Below are positions 50,660 through 60,215 of a stretch of 64,000 nt of DNA, one piece after another; the stretch's first letter is position 1; every line of letters begins with the position of its first letter. Origin of the DNA: Acidobacteriota bacterium (GTDB lineage: Bacteria > Acidobacteriota > Terriglobia > Terriglobales > Acidobacteriaceae); contig QIAU01000128.1 of NCBI GenBank assembly GCA_003225055.1, positions 38,742 to 102,741 of the forward strand, written 5' to 3'. The position numbers and the translations under genes were made by a program. A model generated the notes under the pieces. That model was not told the DNA's origin. It saw nothing but the letters and a program-made list of their open reading frames with translations, and ran no database searches.

Positions 50660-52437
50660 GGCCGGGCCTCCCGTGCGTAGACCCCTTCATCGGCGGTGGA
50701 CGGAATCGTTACCAGATTGTCTACCGCCCGCACCCGGTCCGGGATTAGCACCATGAGAACGATCGCCAGAAGGCTGCTGCCGAGGGGGAGTATGCCCCAC
50801 AGGAGCCCTTCCCAAGGCGCGGGCATGGCATCGGAGGCGATCTTGCGCGCCGGGGGGACATCTTCTTTGGACCAGGCTGTGATCTGGCCGGAGTTGTAGG
50901 TTTCAACTTTCCGCCATCCGGCGAAGACCAGCAGCGGATCGTAGTACGGATCGTAGACGAAGATGAACTTCAACCCATAGTGGTTGGCATGCTTGAGCAT
51001 GGCCCGCAGCGACTCCATGCCGGCCGTTCCGAAGTATTTCGCGCTGGTGAATTGCCCGGCTCCGTAATTGGTCATTTCGGGCAACAGGCGGGCGGAGTTA
51101 TATTCGCCGTCGACGCTGCCCGCATTAGCGTAGGTAGAAATCTTCGGCAAGGCGTTGCCGAACCCCAGCGTCATATAGCGGTACTGATCGTGTCCGTCAC
51201 GATTGAGGAACTCGACCGCCGCATCCACGTTCAAGCCACCCGTGGGCCGGAACGGACTCCATGTCAGCCAGCCCATCGCTAATGCCAAAGTTCCCACGGC
51301 AGCGAACCCGATTCCCGCCATGGCTCTTCCACCGGAACGGTCTACCCACTCTTCGACCAGCAGTCCCACGATGGGTAAAGCCAGGAGAGTTGCCCAGAGG
51401 ATGAATCGTTCAAAGGTCAGAATCTCGAAGGCGCGCCCAAAGATCCACTTGGGAAATGGGGTGGTTCCGCCGAGACCGATCAGGAAGGTCACCCAGAATG
51501 CCAGCAGCAGGACACGGAGCCTGGGCACCGAGGCCCCGCGAATCACGATGAAGGGAAAGGCCAGGATCAACAATCCGTAGGGAACGATGAAGTAATTCAT
51601 GAAGATGGGCGCGCTCATCAGCAGATTCGAGCGGCTGGCGTGGGGTATGGGAATCTGGGTAATGGGGTGCTGGATGATCGAAATCCAATAGGGCAACAGG
51701 ACAATCCCCACGCCCGCAGCGGACAAGGCGGCGAAGGCCAGGGCCCGGGCCACGACGGCCACCCGGCTGCGCCCGTCCTGGGGGCCGTCCATCGCGGCCA
51801 GCCACAGTACCGGCAGGGCGAACAGCACGGCGCCGAAAATCAAGGTAACGTGGTGGGCCGAAGCTGCGGTCAGGGTGAGAGCAACTCCCTTCCACAAACT
51901 GCCGCCTTCGGCGGAATGCGACCAGCGATAGAAATAGCTCAGTGCGATGAAATACAGTGGAGCCGACATCATCGTGGGCAGCTGGCCGGCCGAGTAAGTG
52001 AGAAAGGCCACGGTTCCCGCGAACACGCTCAACAGCGCGGCATAGCTGGCCGCCCGTTCGTCGACCCAGAGTTTGGCGAAACCGTAAGTTGCCACCGGGA
52101 TCAGAAGCACCGCGATCAACATCACCACGCTGAAGGCTTCGTTCAAACCGATCACCCGGGAAACGAGCGCGATCCATTGGTGAACCAGAGGCGGGTAGGT
52201 AGTCTGGGAGAATCCCGCAAACCACTTTTCATTCCAGGGATTGAACCAGTGTTGAGCGTAATGGGACGCGAAGAACATGTGGAAGTTCGCGTCATAGGAG
52301 GTTCGCGCCGGCAACTCCATGATCAGCAGCGGAGCGTGGATGGCGGCTGCGATCATTACGATCACGCCCAGCGGAATCGGTCGCCGAGGGAAGCTGGAGT
52401 CCGAGTTCAACGGATAATCCTCGCTTTCGTGAGCCAC
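50656..52437 (-). CDS. GT-C-like polytopic membrane glycosyltransferase or mannosyltransferase-fold protein
   Basis: The 593-residue protein starts at a GTG (52435-52437). About ten or more hydrophobic segments can be seen. The first periplasmic loop carries ELPARTSYDANFHMFFASHY, with the acidic residue expected for GT-C enzymes, and later QTTYPPLVHQWIAL. The C-terminal soluble region (AVEFLNRDGHDQYRYMTLGF, YYDPLLVFAGWRKVETY) resembles PMT/YfhO-type outer domains. It probably transfers a polyprenyl-linked sugar on the outer face of the inner membrane. It is the first gene of a four-gene overlapping operon and diverges from the TPR/beta-barrel export gene. Confidence 0.78.
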   Translation of the reverse strand: MAHESEDYPLNSDSSFPRRPIPLGVIVMIAAAIHAPLLIMELPARTSYDANFHMFFASHYAQHWFNPWNEKWFAGFSQTTYPPLVHQWIALVSRVIGLNEAFSVVMLIAVLLIPVATYGFAKLWVDERAASYAALLSVFAGTVAFLTYSAGQLPTMMSAPLYFIALSYFYRWSHSAEGGSLWKGVALTLTAASAHHVTLIFGAVLFALPVLWLAAMDGPQDGRSRVAVVARALAFAALSAAGVGIVLLPYWISIIQHPITQIPIPHASRSNLLMSAPIFMNYFIVPYGLLILAFPFIVIRGASVPRLRVLLLAFWVTFLIGLGGTTPFPKWIFGRAFEILTFERFILWATLLALPIVGLLVEEWVDRSGGRAMAGIGFAAVGTLALAMGWLTWSPFRPTGGLNVDAAVEFLNRDGHDQYRYMTLGFGNALPKISTYANAGSVDGEYNSARLLPEMTNYGAGQFTSAKYFGTAGMESLRAMLKHANHYGLKFIFVYDPYYDPLLVFAGWRKVETYNSGQITAWSKEDVPPARKIASDAMPAPWEGLLWGILPLGSSLLAIVLMVLIPDRVRAVDNLVTIPSTADEGVYAREARP

Positions 52438-52656
52438 GGTTTGGATTCAGCTCAGGCTGATAAGGTTTACTGCCCGGGACTGCCGCTATCTTGAGCGATA
52501 TAGCTATATATCAGGGAGGTTTAACTTGCCCTTAGCCCTGCCGGCTTCTACTCGCATGTCCAACCGATGCAACGCTATAGGCATCAGAGCGCATTGTAAT
52601 AGGCATCAGAGCGCATTGTAAGCCGGACGGTCTCAAAGCCGCATCCGGGGGAAGGG
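52438..52656. promoter_or_regulatory. Divergent promoter region with 22-bp tandem repeat
   Basis: The region between the GT-C-like operon and the TPR-barrel gene holds the palindrome TATAGCTATA (near 52499-52508). Two exact 22-bp copies, beginning ATAGGCATCAGAG, lie at 52577-52598 and 52599-52620. The second copy ends 36 bases before the ATG. GGGGGAAGGG lies a few bases before the TPR-barrel start. The repeats could be an operator or simply a slippage product. Confidence 0.6.
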
Positions 52657-55600
52657 ATGTTGAGTAATCGATCATGGGGTATTGCTTGTTGCGTGCTGCT
52701 GGCCAGCGCGGCGGCCGGGTTCGCGCAGACGTTCGAGATTAACGGGCCAAGCTCCAATCCCCCCACCAGCCAGGGAAAGAAGAGTCCGCGCGCGGCCGGA
52801 AAGGGAAGACCTTCTCGGCCGATCTCGGACAGCGGGATGGGGTGGGGCTCGAGCATCGAGGTGGCGCGCCAAGCTCGGGCGGCTCAGCAGGCGCTCGACA
52901 AGGGCGACTTCGAGCGAGCGGCGAACTTTGCCGAACGTGCCGCCAAAGCGGCTCCCCAAAACGCCGATTTCTGGTTTCTCCTGGGTTATGCGGCACGGCT
53001 CGCGGGACGTTATCCCACTTCCATTGATGCCTACAATCACGGGCTTCAGGCGCGGCCGTCTTCGATTCCGGGACTCTCGGGTCTCGCCCAGACCTATGCC
53101 AAGATGGGCCGCAACGAGGAGGCCAAGGCCCTCGTGGAGAAAGCCCTGGCGGCCAATCCCCGTAGTGCTGAGGACCTGCGCCTGGCCGGAGAACTGCTCC
53201 TGCTTTCCGATCCCAAGCAATCCCTGACTTATTTTCACCGCGCCGAGTCTGAGCAAAGTAATCCGCGCACCGAACTGCTGATGGCGCGCGCCTACCAACG
53301 TGTGGGAGACCGGGATCAGGCCAAGAAGTGGCTGGAGGCGGCTCGCAGCAAGGCGCCGCACAACCCCGATGTGCTCCGTTCGGTGGCCGCCTATTACCGG
53401 GAGACCGGCCAATATCAGTTGGCGCTGGAAACGCTCAAGCCGCTTCCCGCCAAAGACGCCAACGCCATGGCCGAGCTGGCCTTCACCTATCAGATGGCAG
53501 GAGAGAAGAAGCAAGCTGCACAGATGTACATGCGCGCCGCCGCCATGGCCGAGGGGCAGATTGATATCCAGCTGAATGCCGCGCAGGCCCTGGTGAACGC
53601 CGGTGATTTCGGGGATGCTGAAACTCTTCTGAAGCGGGCTGAAGGATTGGATTCTGCTCACTACCGCTTGCACGCCATTCGAGGTCAGCTCTATCGACTA
53701 GAGCGCCGCCCCGAGGATGGCATTAGGGAGTATCAGCTCGCTCTCCGTCATCTACCAGGGTCCGTGGCGGAAGGCGTGCTCTACCCGATCTCCTTGCACG
53801 TCTCGCTCTATCAGCTTTACCGGGACATGGCCGACACCGCTGCCGCCGAGCGTGAGGCGCAAAGCGCCCGCAATCTCATTCAGCCAATCGACATCCGCGA
53901 CGCAGGCCGCCCCGAATTTCTACGGCTACGCGCAGCCATGGAAATGGCTTTCAACCATGCGGAGGCCGCCGAAAAAGATCTGAAAGAGGCGATGTCTCTC
54001 GAGCCGAACAGCACCAGCATCATCCTGAACTACGCCAACCTGCTTTGGAAGGTGAACCGCAAGCCGGAAGCGGTCGAGATGTATCGGAAGGCCTTGCAAC
54101 TTTCGCCCACCGATGCGGCTGCTCTCGGCGCGATGGGATATCTCTCGCGCGAGATGGGCGATCCCAAAGCCGCGGAGATGTATTTCAACCAGCTCGCGTC
54201 TCTCCACCCGGATGACTTCGTGCCCTTTTTGGCGCTGGGCGACATGTACACCGAACGCCGCGAATTCGCCCCAGCGCAGGCCAGCTACAAGCGGGCGCAC
54301 CAGCTGGCTCCCGACAACCCACTAATTGTGGCCGGCGCCATCAACTCGGCGCTGGAAGGGCACCAGCTTCCCGTTGCTAAGTCGTGGCTGGATCGCGCGC
54401 CGTCAGCGCTGCTGGAAAATCCGCAAGTCATGCGCGAGCACGAGCGCTATTTGACCTTTACGAAAAATTACCAGGCATCGGCCGAACTTGGCTACAAGGT
54501 GATTCAGAAATTGCCGCGCGACCCTGAGGCTCCCGTCTACCTGGCTTACGACCTGCTGTTGCTGGAGCGTTACCAGGAGGCGATGGAAATCGTGGAGCGC
54601 TTCCAGCCGATCATGCCCAAGGATAAGGACCTTCCCCTGATCGCCGGTCACATACACGCCCATGATGGCGAGTTCCAGGAAGCGATCGACGATTTCACCC
54701 GCGCCCTTGAGCGAGATCCCACGATGGCCAGCGGCTACATGGACCGCGGCTACGTGGAGAACGACGTTCGCCTAGCGAGCCGAGCCGAGCAGGATTTTCG
54801 CAAAGCCATTGAGCTTCGTCCGGACTATGGTGAAGCCCATCTTGGACTGGCATTTTCCTATCTCCAACTCCGCCACTCCAAGGCGGCGTTGCAGGAGGTA
54901 GACATCGCCGAGAAACTGCTGGGCGAGTCCCGGCCGCTGCATCTGGCACGCGCCGAAGGCTATCGGCAGCGCGACATGCTTGCGAAGGCGATCCCGGAAT
55001 ACCAGGCGGCCTTGAAGACTCGAGCGGATGACGTTCCCACCTACCTTGCGCTATCGGATGTGGAGTACCGCCTGCACCGGTACGAGGAATCGATCAACAC
55101 GCTGAATACGGCAAGCAAGCAGGCGGGTGCGGATGCGATGATATACGCGCAAATGGCGCGCTCGTATGCGCGTCTGCATCGCCAGCAGGACACCATGGAA
55201 GCGGTTGAAATGGCCGAGCGCACCGGCGGTAACAACAGCAAAGTATTGCTCGTTACTGCCGAAGCGCTGCTGTTGGCCGACCAGCGCGCCCAAGCCATCG
55301 AACGTTTTGGCCGGGCCCTGGAGCTTTCCGATGCGGACCGGCTGGATGCGCGCTTGGCCTTGGCGCGGCTATTCGCGCAGGAACACAACCGGCCGGATGC
55401 GCGCCAGCAAATTGCCATGGGCTTTGCTGAGGCTCGGGTTGCCGACGCCAGTCGGATCACGGCGGAGAACTATCTCAATGCCGCCGACATTCTGATGTCG
55501 ATGAACGAGTTCAGAACCGCCCAGCAATTCTTCCAGCGTGCCGAGAATGCGGGCGCTGATGAATTGGTAGTAGCTATTGGAATGGCCAACGCGCACTTGG

Positions 55601-56859
55601 CCATAGGTGAAACTCGCAGCGCCGAAGCCCTGTTAACCAGTGCCGGCGATCCCGAAGAGAAGGAGCAGAATTACGATTACTTGGTGTCGTTGGGCAACGT
55701 CTGCCGGCAGCGCCAGGATACCTATCACGCGCTTACGGCTTTTGCCCGCGCGAATTCTCTGGAACCCGACAATGATACGGCGGAGCGTGCCGAGTTCGAG
55801 CTGGCGGACCAGGAGGGAATGCAGATTCATGAAAATGTGGGTGTAGCCTCCACCCTCTCACTGGCCCCCGTCTTTGAGGACGAGAATATCTACCAGATGG
55901 ACGCGCGGCTGCGCAGCGTGCAAAATTCGCCGAACTTGCTGCCGCTGCCGCGTCGTTCGGTCGAGACCCGGGGCGACGCTCACTTCCGCTTACACCTGGG
56001 AAGCTGGCCAACGATCAACGGGCTTTTCGCCGAGCGTAACGCCCGCGGTACGCTTTCTTTTCCCAGCGAACTCCTCATTCAAAGGCGCAACACGTACGAT
56101 ACGATATTCAACGGCGGAGTCAGCCCAGTCTGGCGGCTGGGTAATGTACATTTCACCATCACCCCCGGCTTCGAGTTCACGCTGCGTCGCGACACCGTCT
56201 CTCCGGTCGAAATGAATCAGGACCTGTTCCGGCAGTATTTGTATATCTCCACCAGTCCGCTCGGCAATTGGCTGTTGTTCAATGGACATGTGATCCGCGA
56301 AGCAGGACCATTTCTCAAGCAAAACCTGCACTCGCGGGATTTCTCCGGCGGACTCAATTTCATCCTGGGACGTCCGTGGGGAAAAACTGCCTTCATCACC
56401 GGTTATGCGGCCCGCGATCTTCTGTTCCGGCCCTCGATTCACGAATACTACGAGGCCAGTAGCTACGGCGGACTCCGGCATAAGTTCGGGACAAAGGTCA
56501 CCGCCTCGGCGGTCGCGCAATACATGCGGGCCTGGCGCGTGGAAGGCAGTAATTTTGCGATTGCCCAGACGCTGCGGCCCGGCTTTGGAATTGATGTGCG
56601 CCCCAACGACCGATGGACGATCAGCGCCTCGGGTTACTGGTCGCAGGGTAAAGGTTTTCACGATTATGACAACGTGATGAACTCGCTGCTGGTTTCCTAC
56701 ATGAAGCCGTGGCGTGGCGCGTTGAACGACGGCACGGGGAGCGTGCCTGTGTCGTATCCGCTTCGTTTTTCCATAGGACTCGAAGAGCAGAGTTTTTATA
56801 CCTTCCCCGGACGCAGCCGGACAGAGATTGTTCCCATCGTGCAGTTGACGTTGTTCTGA
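52657..56859 (+). CDS. TPR plus outer-membrane beta-barrel polysaccharide export protein
   Basis: The 1400-residue protein has a signal peptide (MLSNRSWGIACCVLLASAAA). About 950 residues of TPR-like helical repeats follow (for example AADFERAANFAERAAK-like units, NADFWFLLGYAARLAGRYPT and AIDDFTRALERDPTMASGYM). The last 300 or so residues are beta-rich with alternating aromatic residues and end in IVPIVQLTLF, a typical outer-membrane insertion signal. This architecture is that of BcsC, PgaA and PelB, which bind and export exopolysaccharide. The next gene encodes a flippase. It would form the outer-membrane exit for the glycan of this locus. Confidence 0.85.
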   Translation: MLSNRSWGIACCVLLASAAAGFAQTFEINGPSSNPPTSQGKKSPRAAGKGRPSRPISDSGMGWGSSIEVARQARAAQQALDKGDFERAANFAERAAKAAPQNADFWFLLGYAARLAGRYPTSIDAYNHGLQARPSSIPGLSGLAQTYAKMGRNEEAKALVEKALAANPRSAEDLRLAGELLLLSDPKQSLTYFHRAESEQSNPRTELLMARAYQRVGDRDQAKKWLEAARSKAPHNPDVLRSVAAYYRETGQYQLALETLKPLPAKDANAMAELAFTYQMAGEKKQAAQMYMRAAAMAEGQIDIQLNAAQALVNAGDFGDAETLLKRAEGLDSAHYRLHAIRGQLYRLERRPEDGIREYQLALRHLPGSVAEGVLYPISLHVSLYQLYRDMADTAAAEREAQSARNLIQPIDIRDAGRPEFLRLRAAMEMAFNHAEAAEKDLKEAMSLEPNSTSIILNYANLLWKVNRKPEAVEMYRKALQLSPTDAAALGAMGYLSREMGDPKAAEMYFNQLASLHPDDFVPFLALGDMYTERREFAPAQASYKRAHQLAPDNPLIVAGAINSALEGHQLPVAKSWLDRAPSALLENPQVMREHERYLTFTKNYQASAELGYKVIQKLPRDPEAPVYLAYDLLLLERYQEAMEIVERFQPIMPKDKDLPLIAGHIHAHDGEFQEAIDDFTRALERDPTMASGYMDRGYVENDVRLASRAEQDFRKAIELRPDYGEAHLGLAFSYLQLRHSKAALQEVDIAEKLLGESRPLHLARAEGYRQRDMLAKAIPEYQAALKTRADDVPTYLALSDVEYRLHRYEESINTLNTASKQAGADAMIYAQMARSYARLHRQQDTMEAVEMAERTGGNNSKVLLVTAEALLLADQRAQAIERFGRALELSDADRLDARLALARLFAQEHNRPDARQQIAMGFAEARVADASRITAENYLNAADILMSMNEFRTAQQFFQRAENAGADELVVAIGMANAHLAIGETRSAEALLTSAGDPEEKEQNYDYLVSLGNVCRQRQDTYHALTAFARANSLEPDNDTAERAEFELADQEGMQIHENVGVASTLSLAPVFEDENIYQMDARLRSVQNSPNLLPLPRRSVETRGDAHFRLHLGSWPTINGLFAERNARGTLSFPSELLIQRRNTYDTIFNGGVSPVWRLGNVHFTITPGFEFTLRRDTVSPVEMNQDLFRQYLYISTSPLGNWLLFNGHVIREAGPFLKQNLHSRDFSGGLNFILGRPWGKTAFITGYAARDLLFRPSIHEYYEASSYGGLRHKFGTKVTASAVAQYMRAWRVEGSNFAIAQTLRPGFGIDVRPNDRWTISASGYWSQGKGFHDYDNVMNSLLVSYMKPWRGALNDGTGSVPVSYPLRFSIGLEEQSFYTFPGRSRTEIVPIVQLTLF

Positions 56860-56965
56860 TTCCACACATCTAAGCTCAGGCGATCTGTGTTCGACACAGC
56901 CGCGTCGGTGAACTCGGACCCCCGGTTCTCCGAATAAGGCAGTGACAGAGCGCCGGAGGGGGCGC

Positions 56966-59017
56966 ATGGAGCAGAATCAGGCCGGAATCGTAGACGCCGA
57001 GGTCATGGATCAGAATGCAGCCGCTCAAGCTGCTTCCGCCTCCGTCCTGGCACTGCGGGCGAGACTTCTCAGCGGCAGCATGATCATGTTGGTCAGCTCC
57101 GGCGTGGTCGGCGCCACCAACCTGGTCTACAACATCGGGATTGCGCGCTTCCTCGGCGCCGCCCGGTTTGGGCACGCCACCGCCATTTACACGCTGCTGA
57201 TGCTGCTCTCGTCGGTGACCCTGGCCTACCAGCTGGTGTGCTCCAAGTTCGTCGCCAAGAACCAAAAAGTCGCGGCCAAGGTGGCCGTTTACCAGGGACT
57301 GCATCGGCGGTCGTGGAGAGTAAGCATCGTGGTCGGCCTGCTTATTATTGCGGCCGCTCCTGTCATCTCCAAGTACCTCAATCTGCCCAGTCGAACCTAC
57401 GTCATTCTGCTCGGCATCGGTACCTGCCTGTACATTCCTCTGGGCGTGCGTCGCGGGCTCATGCAGGGAGCCTATGAGTTCCGCCGTCTGGCTGAGAACT
57501 TCATTCTGGAAGTGGTGGTCAAGCTGGGCGGCGCCCTTGTTCTCCTGCATTATGGTTTCGGCGTAGCGGGTGTCATCGAGGCGGTTGTCGCCTCGATTGC
57601 GGTCGCATATCTGGCCGGCAGACCCAGCCCGGCGTTCCGCATTGCACCACGCCTCGGCTTGCCCGTGTCGTGGGACGAAGGCATGCAGGCCATCGTCTTC
57701 TTTGTCGGCCAAGTCATCATCAATAATCTCGACATCCTGCTGGTTAAACATTTCTTCCCGGCGGCGCTCGCCGGTTTATACGCCGCGGTAGCACTGGTTG
57801 GCCGCGTAGTCTATATGCTCTCCTGGTCCGTGGTCAGCAGCATGTTTCCCGTGTCGGCAGGCAGTTCTCACGAACGAGGCGGACGAGCGGTGATGAGCAC
57901 GGCTTTGCTGCTGGTCGTGCTGGTCGCATCCACATTTACTATGGCGATGTGGCTCGCCCCTAATTCCTTGTGGATGGCAGTGCTGGGCCACGGGTTCGTG
58001 GTGCAGGTCCAAGGCTCGTTCTCCGCGCTGCTGGTTCTGTACGCCGCTCTTACCGGGATTTATTCGTTCAGCGTGGTTCTCATGACCTACGAAATGTCGC
58101 GCCGCATCGCGAACGCGAGCTGGTTGCAGCTGGCCTTCAGCGGCGCCATTGTTTTGGGAATTTACATGTTCCATTCCAGCTTGCACGCGGTAATCACGGT
58201 CCAGCTCGTACTCATGATTTTGTTGCTGGTCGCCGTATCGGTTCCGTTCTTGCGCGCCCAGCACAAACCGGATCGGGAGATCGCCGAAGCCGGCACGAAC
58301 AGCACCTTGGCGCGTCTGCGCCGGGTGCAAGAAGACGAAGCGATCGCCGAGTTCTTGAAAGCCGAGTTTTACCAGCCGGAGTTCGATCCTTACCGCGATC
58401 GCTATGGGACAGTCGTCTACCAGCCCGACCTCACCAGCGAGCGCGAAAATGAAGTGCGCCGTGCCCTCCTGTACCGGCGCCGCGGCCGCCTTTGGCGCGA
58501 GCTTCCCCGGGATACGGAATGGTGGGAAGTAAAGTTGGAGGAGAGCGACCTGGCACGCATCCGCGCCTTTCCTCGCAAGCAGTGGCGTGGCCTGGCCAAT
58601 GGCAGCTTTCACATGATCGACATGCTCGACCGCATTCGCGGCAAAGTCCAGTCCCCCAATGCCGGCCCGTTCTCCAGCAAGATGCGGTCGGTAATGGCTG
58701 AGCTGGACGACAAGCTTGCCTGCAATTCGGTTTTGCTGATCGGTGTGGACGACGAAAGCCCGCTGACTATCATTGAAGGTAATCACCGCATGGCTGCCGC
58801 CATGCTGACCGCTCCGGAAACGGTGCACAGACGCTTCCGCTTTTATTGTGGATTGTCCCCGAACATGACGCAATGCTGCTGGTACCAAACCGATTTCGCC
58901 ACTCTGTCGCGATATGCTAAGAACATCGTGCGCTACATGTTCCACGACCGCGACTTCTTCATCCGAAGAATCCTGCGGGGAGAAATGTCGGATGTTTCCG
59001 AAGCGGAAACGTCCTAA
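56966..59017 (+). CDS. Polysaccharide flippase (MOP/Wzx-like) fused to ParB-like domain
   Basis: The protein is 683 residues from the ATG at 56966, which has GGAGGGGG just upstream; a GTG at 56942 is possible. Residues up to about 440 form twelve or more membrane segments with MOP/MATE features (GVVGATNLVYNIGIARFLGA, LGVRRGLMQGAYEFRRLAEN, YAAVALVGRVVYMLSWSVV). About 220 cytoplasmic residues follow, ending in a ParB/Srx-like element: VLLIGVDDESPLTIIEGNHR with MAAAML next. Wzx-type flippases move lipid-linked repeats across the inner membrane. The soluble fusion is unusual. The gene lies about 105 bp after the TPR-barrel gene. Confidence 0.82.
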   Translation: MEQNQAGIVDAEVMDQNAAAQAASASVLALRARLLSGSMIMLVSSGVVGATNLVYNIGIARFLGAARFGHATAIYTLLMLLSSVTLAYQLVCSKFVAKNQKVAAKVAVYQGLHRRSWRVSIVVGLLIIAAAPVISKYLNLPSRTYVILLGIGTCLYIPLGVRRGLMQGAYEFRRLAENFILEVVVKLGGALVLLHYGFGVAGVIEAVVASIAVAYLAGRPSPAFRIAPRLGLPVSWDEGMQAIVFFVGQVIINNLDILLVKHFFPAALAGLYAAVALVGRVVYMLSWSVVSSMFPVSAGSSHERGGRAVMSTALLLVVLVASTFTMAMWLAPNSLWMAVLGHGFVVQVQGSFSALLVLYAALTGIYSFSVVLMTYEMSRRIANASWLQLAFSGAIVLGIYMFHSSLHAVITVQLVLMILLLVAVSVPFLRAQHKPDREIAEAGTNSTLARLRRVQEDEAIAEFLKAEFYQPEFDPYRDRYGTVVYQPDLTSERENEVRRALLYRRRGRLWRELPRDTEWWEVKLEESDLARIRAFPRKQWRGLANGSFHMIDMLDRIRGKVQSPNAGPFSSKMRSVMAELDDKLACNSVLLIGVDDESPLTIIEGNHRMAAAMLTAPETVHRRFRFYCGLSPNMTQCCWYQTDFATLSRYAKNIVRYMFHDRDFFIRRILRGEMSDVSEAETS

Positions 59018-59163
59018 GTTGTCCCCCAAAACAGGTCCTTCGCTTCGCTCGCATGACAAGGTCAGCTCGGGTAACAAAACTTGGAACCCGGGGAGCCATC
59101 GCAGGCTGGTGGCACTTCAAGCAGCGACCTGGGGGAACCGGTGTTTCCTGGTTCTTCCTTTTC

Positions 59164-60057
59164 TCATTTCGGTTGAGTAGGGGGCGAGGTTAGCTCAATT
59201 TTCCGAGCCTGGTACTGTTTCCCGTCGAAGACGGCCTGGACCGTGGCCTGCGCGCCCTGGCGCAGCCCGCGGGTTCTAGATTCGAGGAGCGAGTCCAGGC
59301 CTAGGTCATAGGTTTCCTTGTCGCTCTGGTTAGCAATGGCAATGCGGTTGGCGTGGAGATCTACAAAAGTGATTTTGCCTACGAAAGTGAACGACTGGCC
59401 AGGGTTGGCCAGCACATCGATCTGACGCGCTTCGACTACGCCCGTCGCTCCCGGAGCAAAGCTGATAATCACGATTGCTCCGGGTTGAATATCGGTCACA
59501 GATGCCGGGTGATGAGCGATTGTGACAGCCGTCTGTGGAGTTACATGCAACTTGAAAGGCTGGGGTGAGACGCGCTCCTTAAGGCTGAGAATTCCACCAT
59601 TCCAGTTATAGCTGACCACTTGCCCGCGCGCCTCACCGGTGCTGGTTCTGGTGTCGATTCTTATCGTCTTGGCAAAAACCTGATCACCATTGAGCATGGT
59701 ATCGACATAGACGCGGTTACCCGGGCGAAGATCGCGCATGCCGGCGACCGCGCCGTCGCGATAAATTTTGGTTCGCATATCAAACGCGATCTCCATCTGC
59801 CCGCCGCCGAATGGCCGCAGGGCCATGCGGTCGCGCACCGGATCCAGCTTGGCTACGGTTCCTCCGATCAATGTCACTTTGCTTTCCGGCAAAGCGGGAA
59901 GATCCAGAAGCGTATCGCTGCCCGAGCGTTCTCGCTCGGCCTGGGGATTGGATTTGTCAGGTGGCTTCTGAGCCGCCGGTTGCGAGGGCGTCGACGTCTC
60001 CTGGGCATAGCCCAAAGTGCAAAGCAGGCATAGGGCCAAAATGGCAGGAAAGCGCAT
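59164..60057 (-). CDS. Exported DUF5666-like protein
   Basis: The 297-residue protein starts at the ATG at 60057 with GGAG upstream; longer starts on this frame precede the signal peptide. The signal peptide is MRFPAILALCLLCTLGYAQ. The mature protein has repeated short beta modules (GGTVAKLDPVRDRMALRPFG, RPGNRVYVDTMLNGDQVFAK, GKITFVDLHANRIAIANQSD), like the DUF5666 OB-type repeats. Such proteins are periplasmic and probably structural or ligand-binding. It is convergent with the flippase gene. Confidence 0.75.
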   Translation of the reverse strand: MRFPAILALCLLCTLGYAQETSTPSQPAAQKPPDKSNPQAERERSGSDTLLDLPALPESKVTLIGGTVAKLDPVRDRMALRPFGGGQMEIAFDMRTKIYRDGAVAGMRDLRPGNRVYVDTMLNGDQVFAKTIRIDTRTSTGEARGQVVSYNWNGGILSLKERVSPQPFKLHVTPQTAVTIAHHPASVTDIQPGAIVIISFAPGATGVVEARQIDVLANPGQSFTFVGKITFVDLHANRIAIANQSDKETYDLGLDSLLESRTRGLRQGAQATVQAVFDGKQYQARKIELTSPPTQPK

Positions 60058-60215
60058 GGGTTTGAACTCCGCATGGGGTTGGATGTCAATCGCGAGTAGC
60101 AGGTCGCCTCGCATACTGCGGCATTTCAAAAAGTTAGTGACTCTGCCGGCAAACCGGCGCCTGCCTGCCGCATCCAAACTAGGCTTCTCGACAGCTTCGC
60201 CTTTTTCTGGAGATT

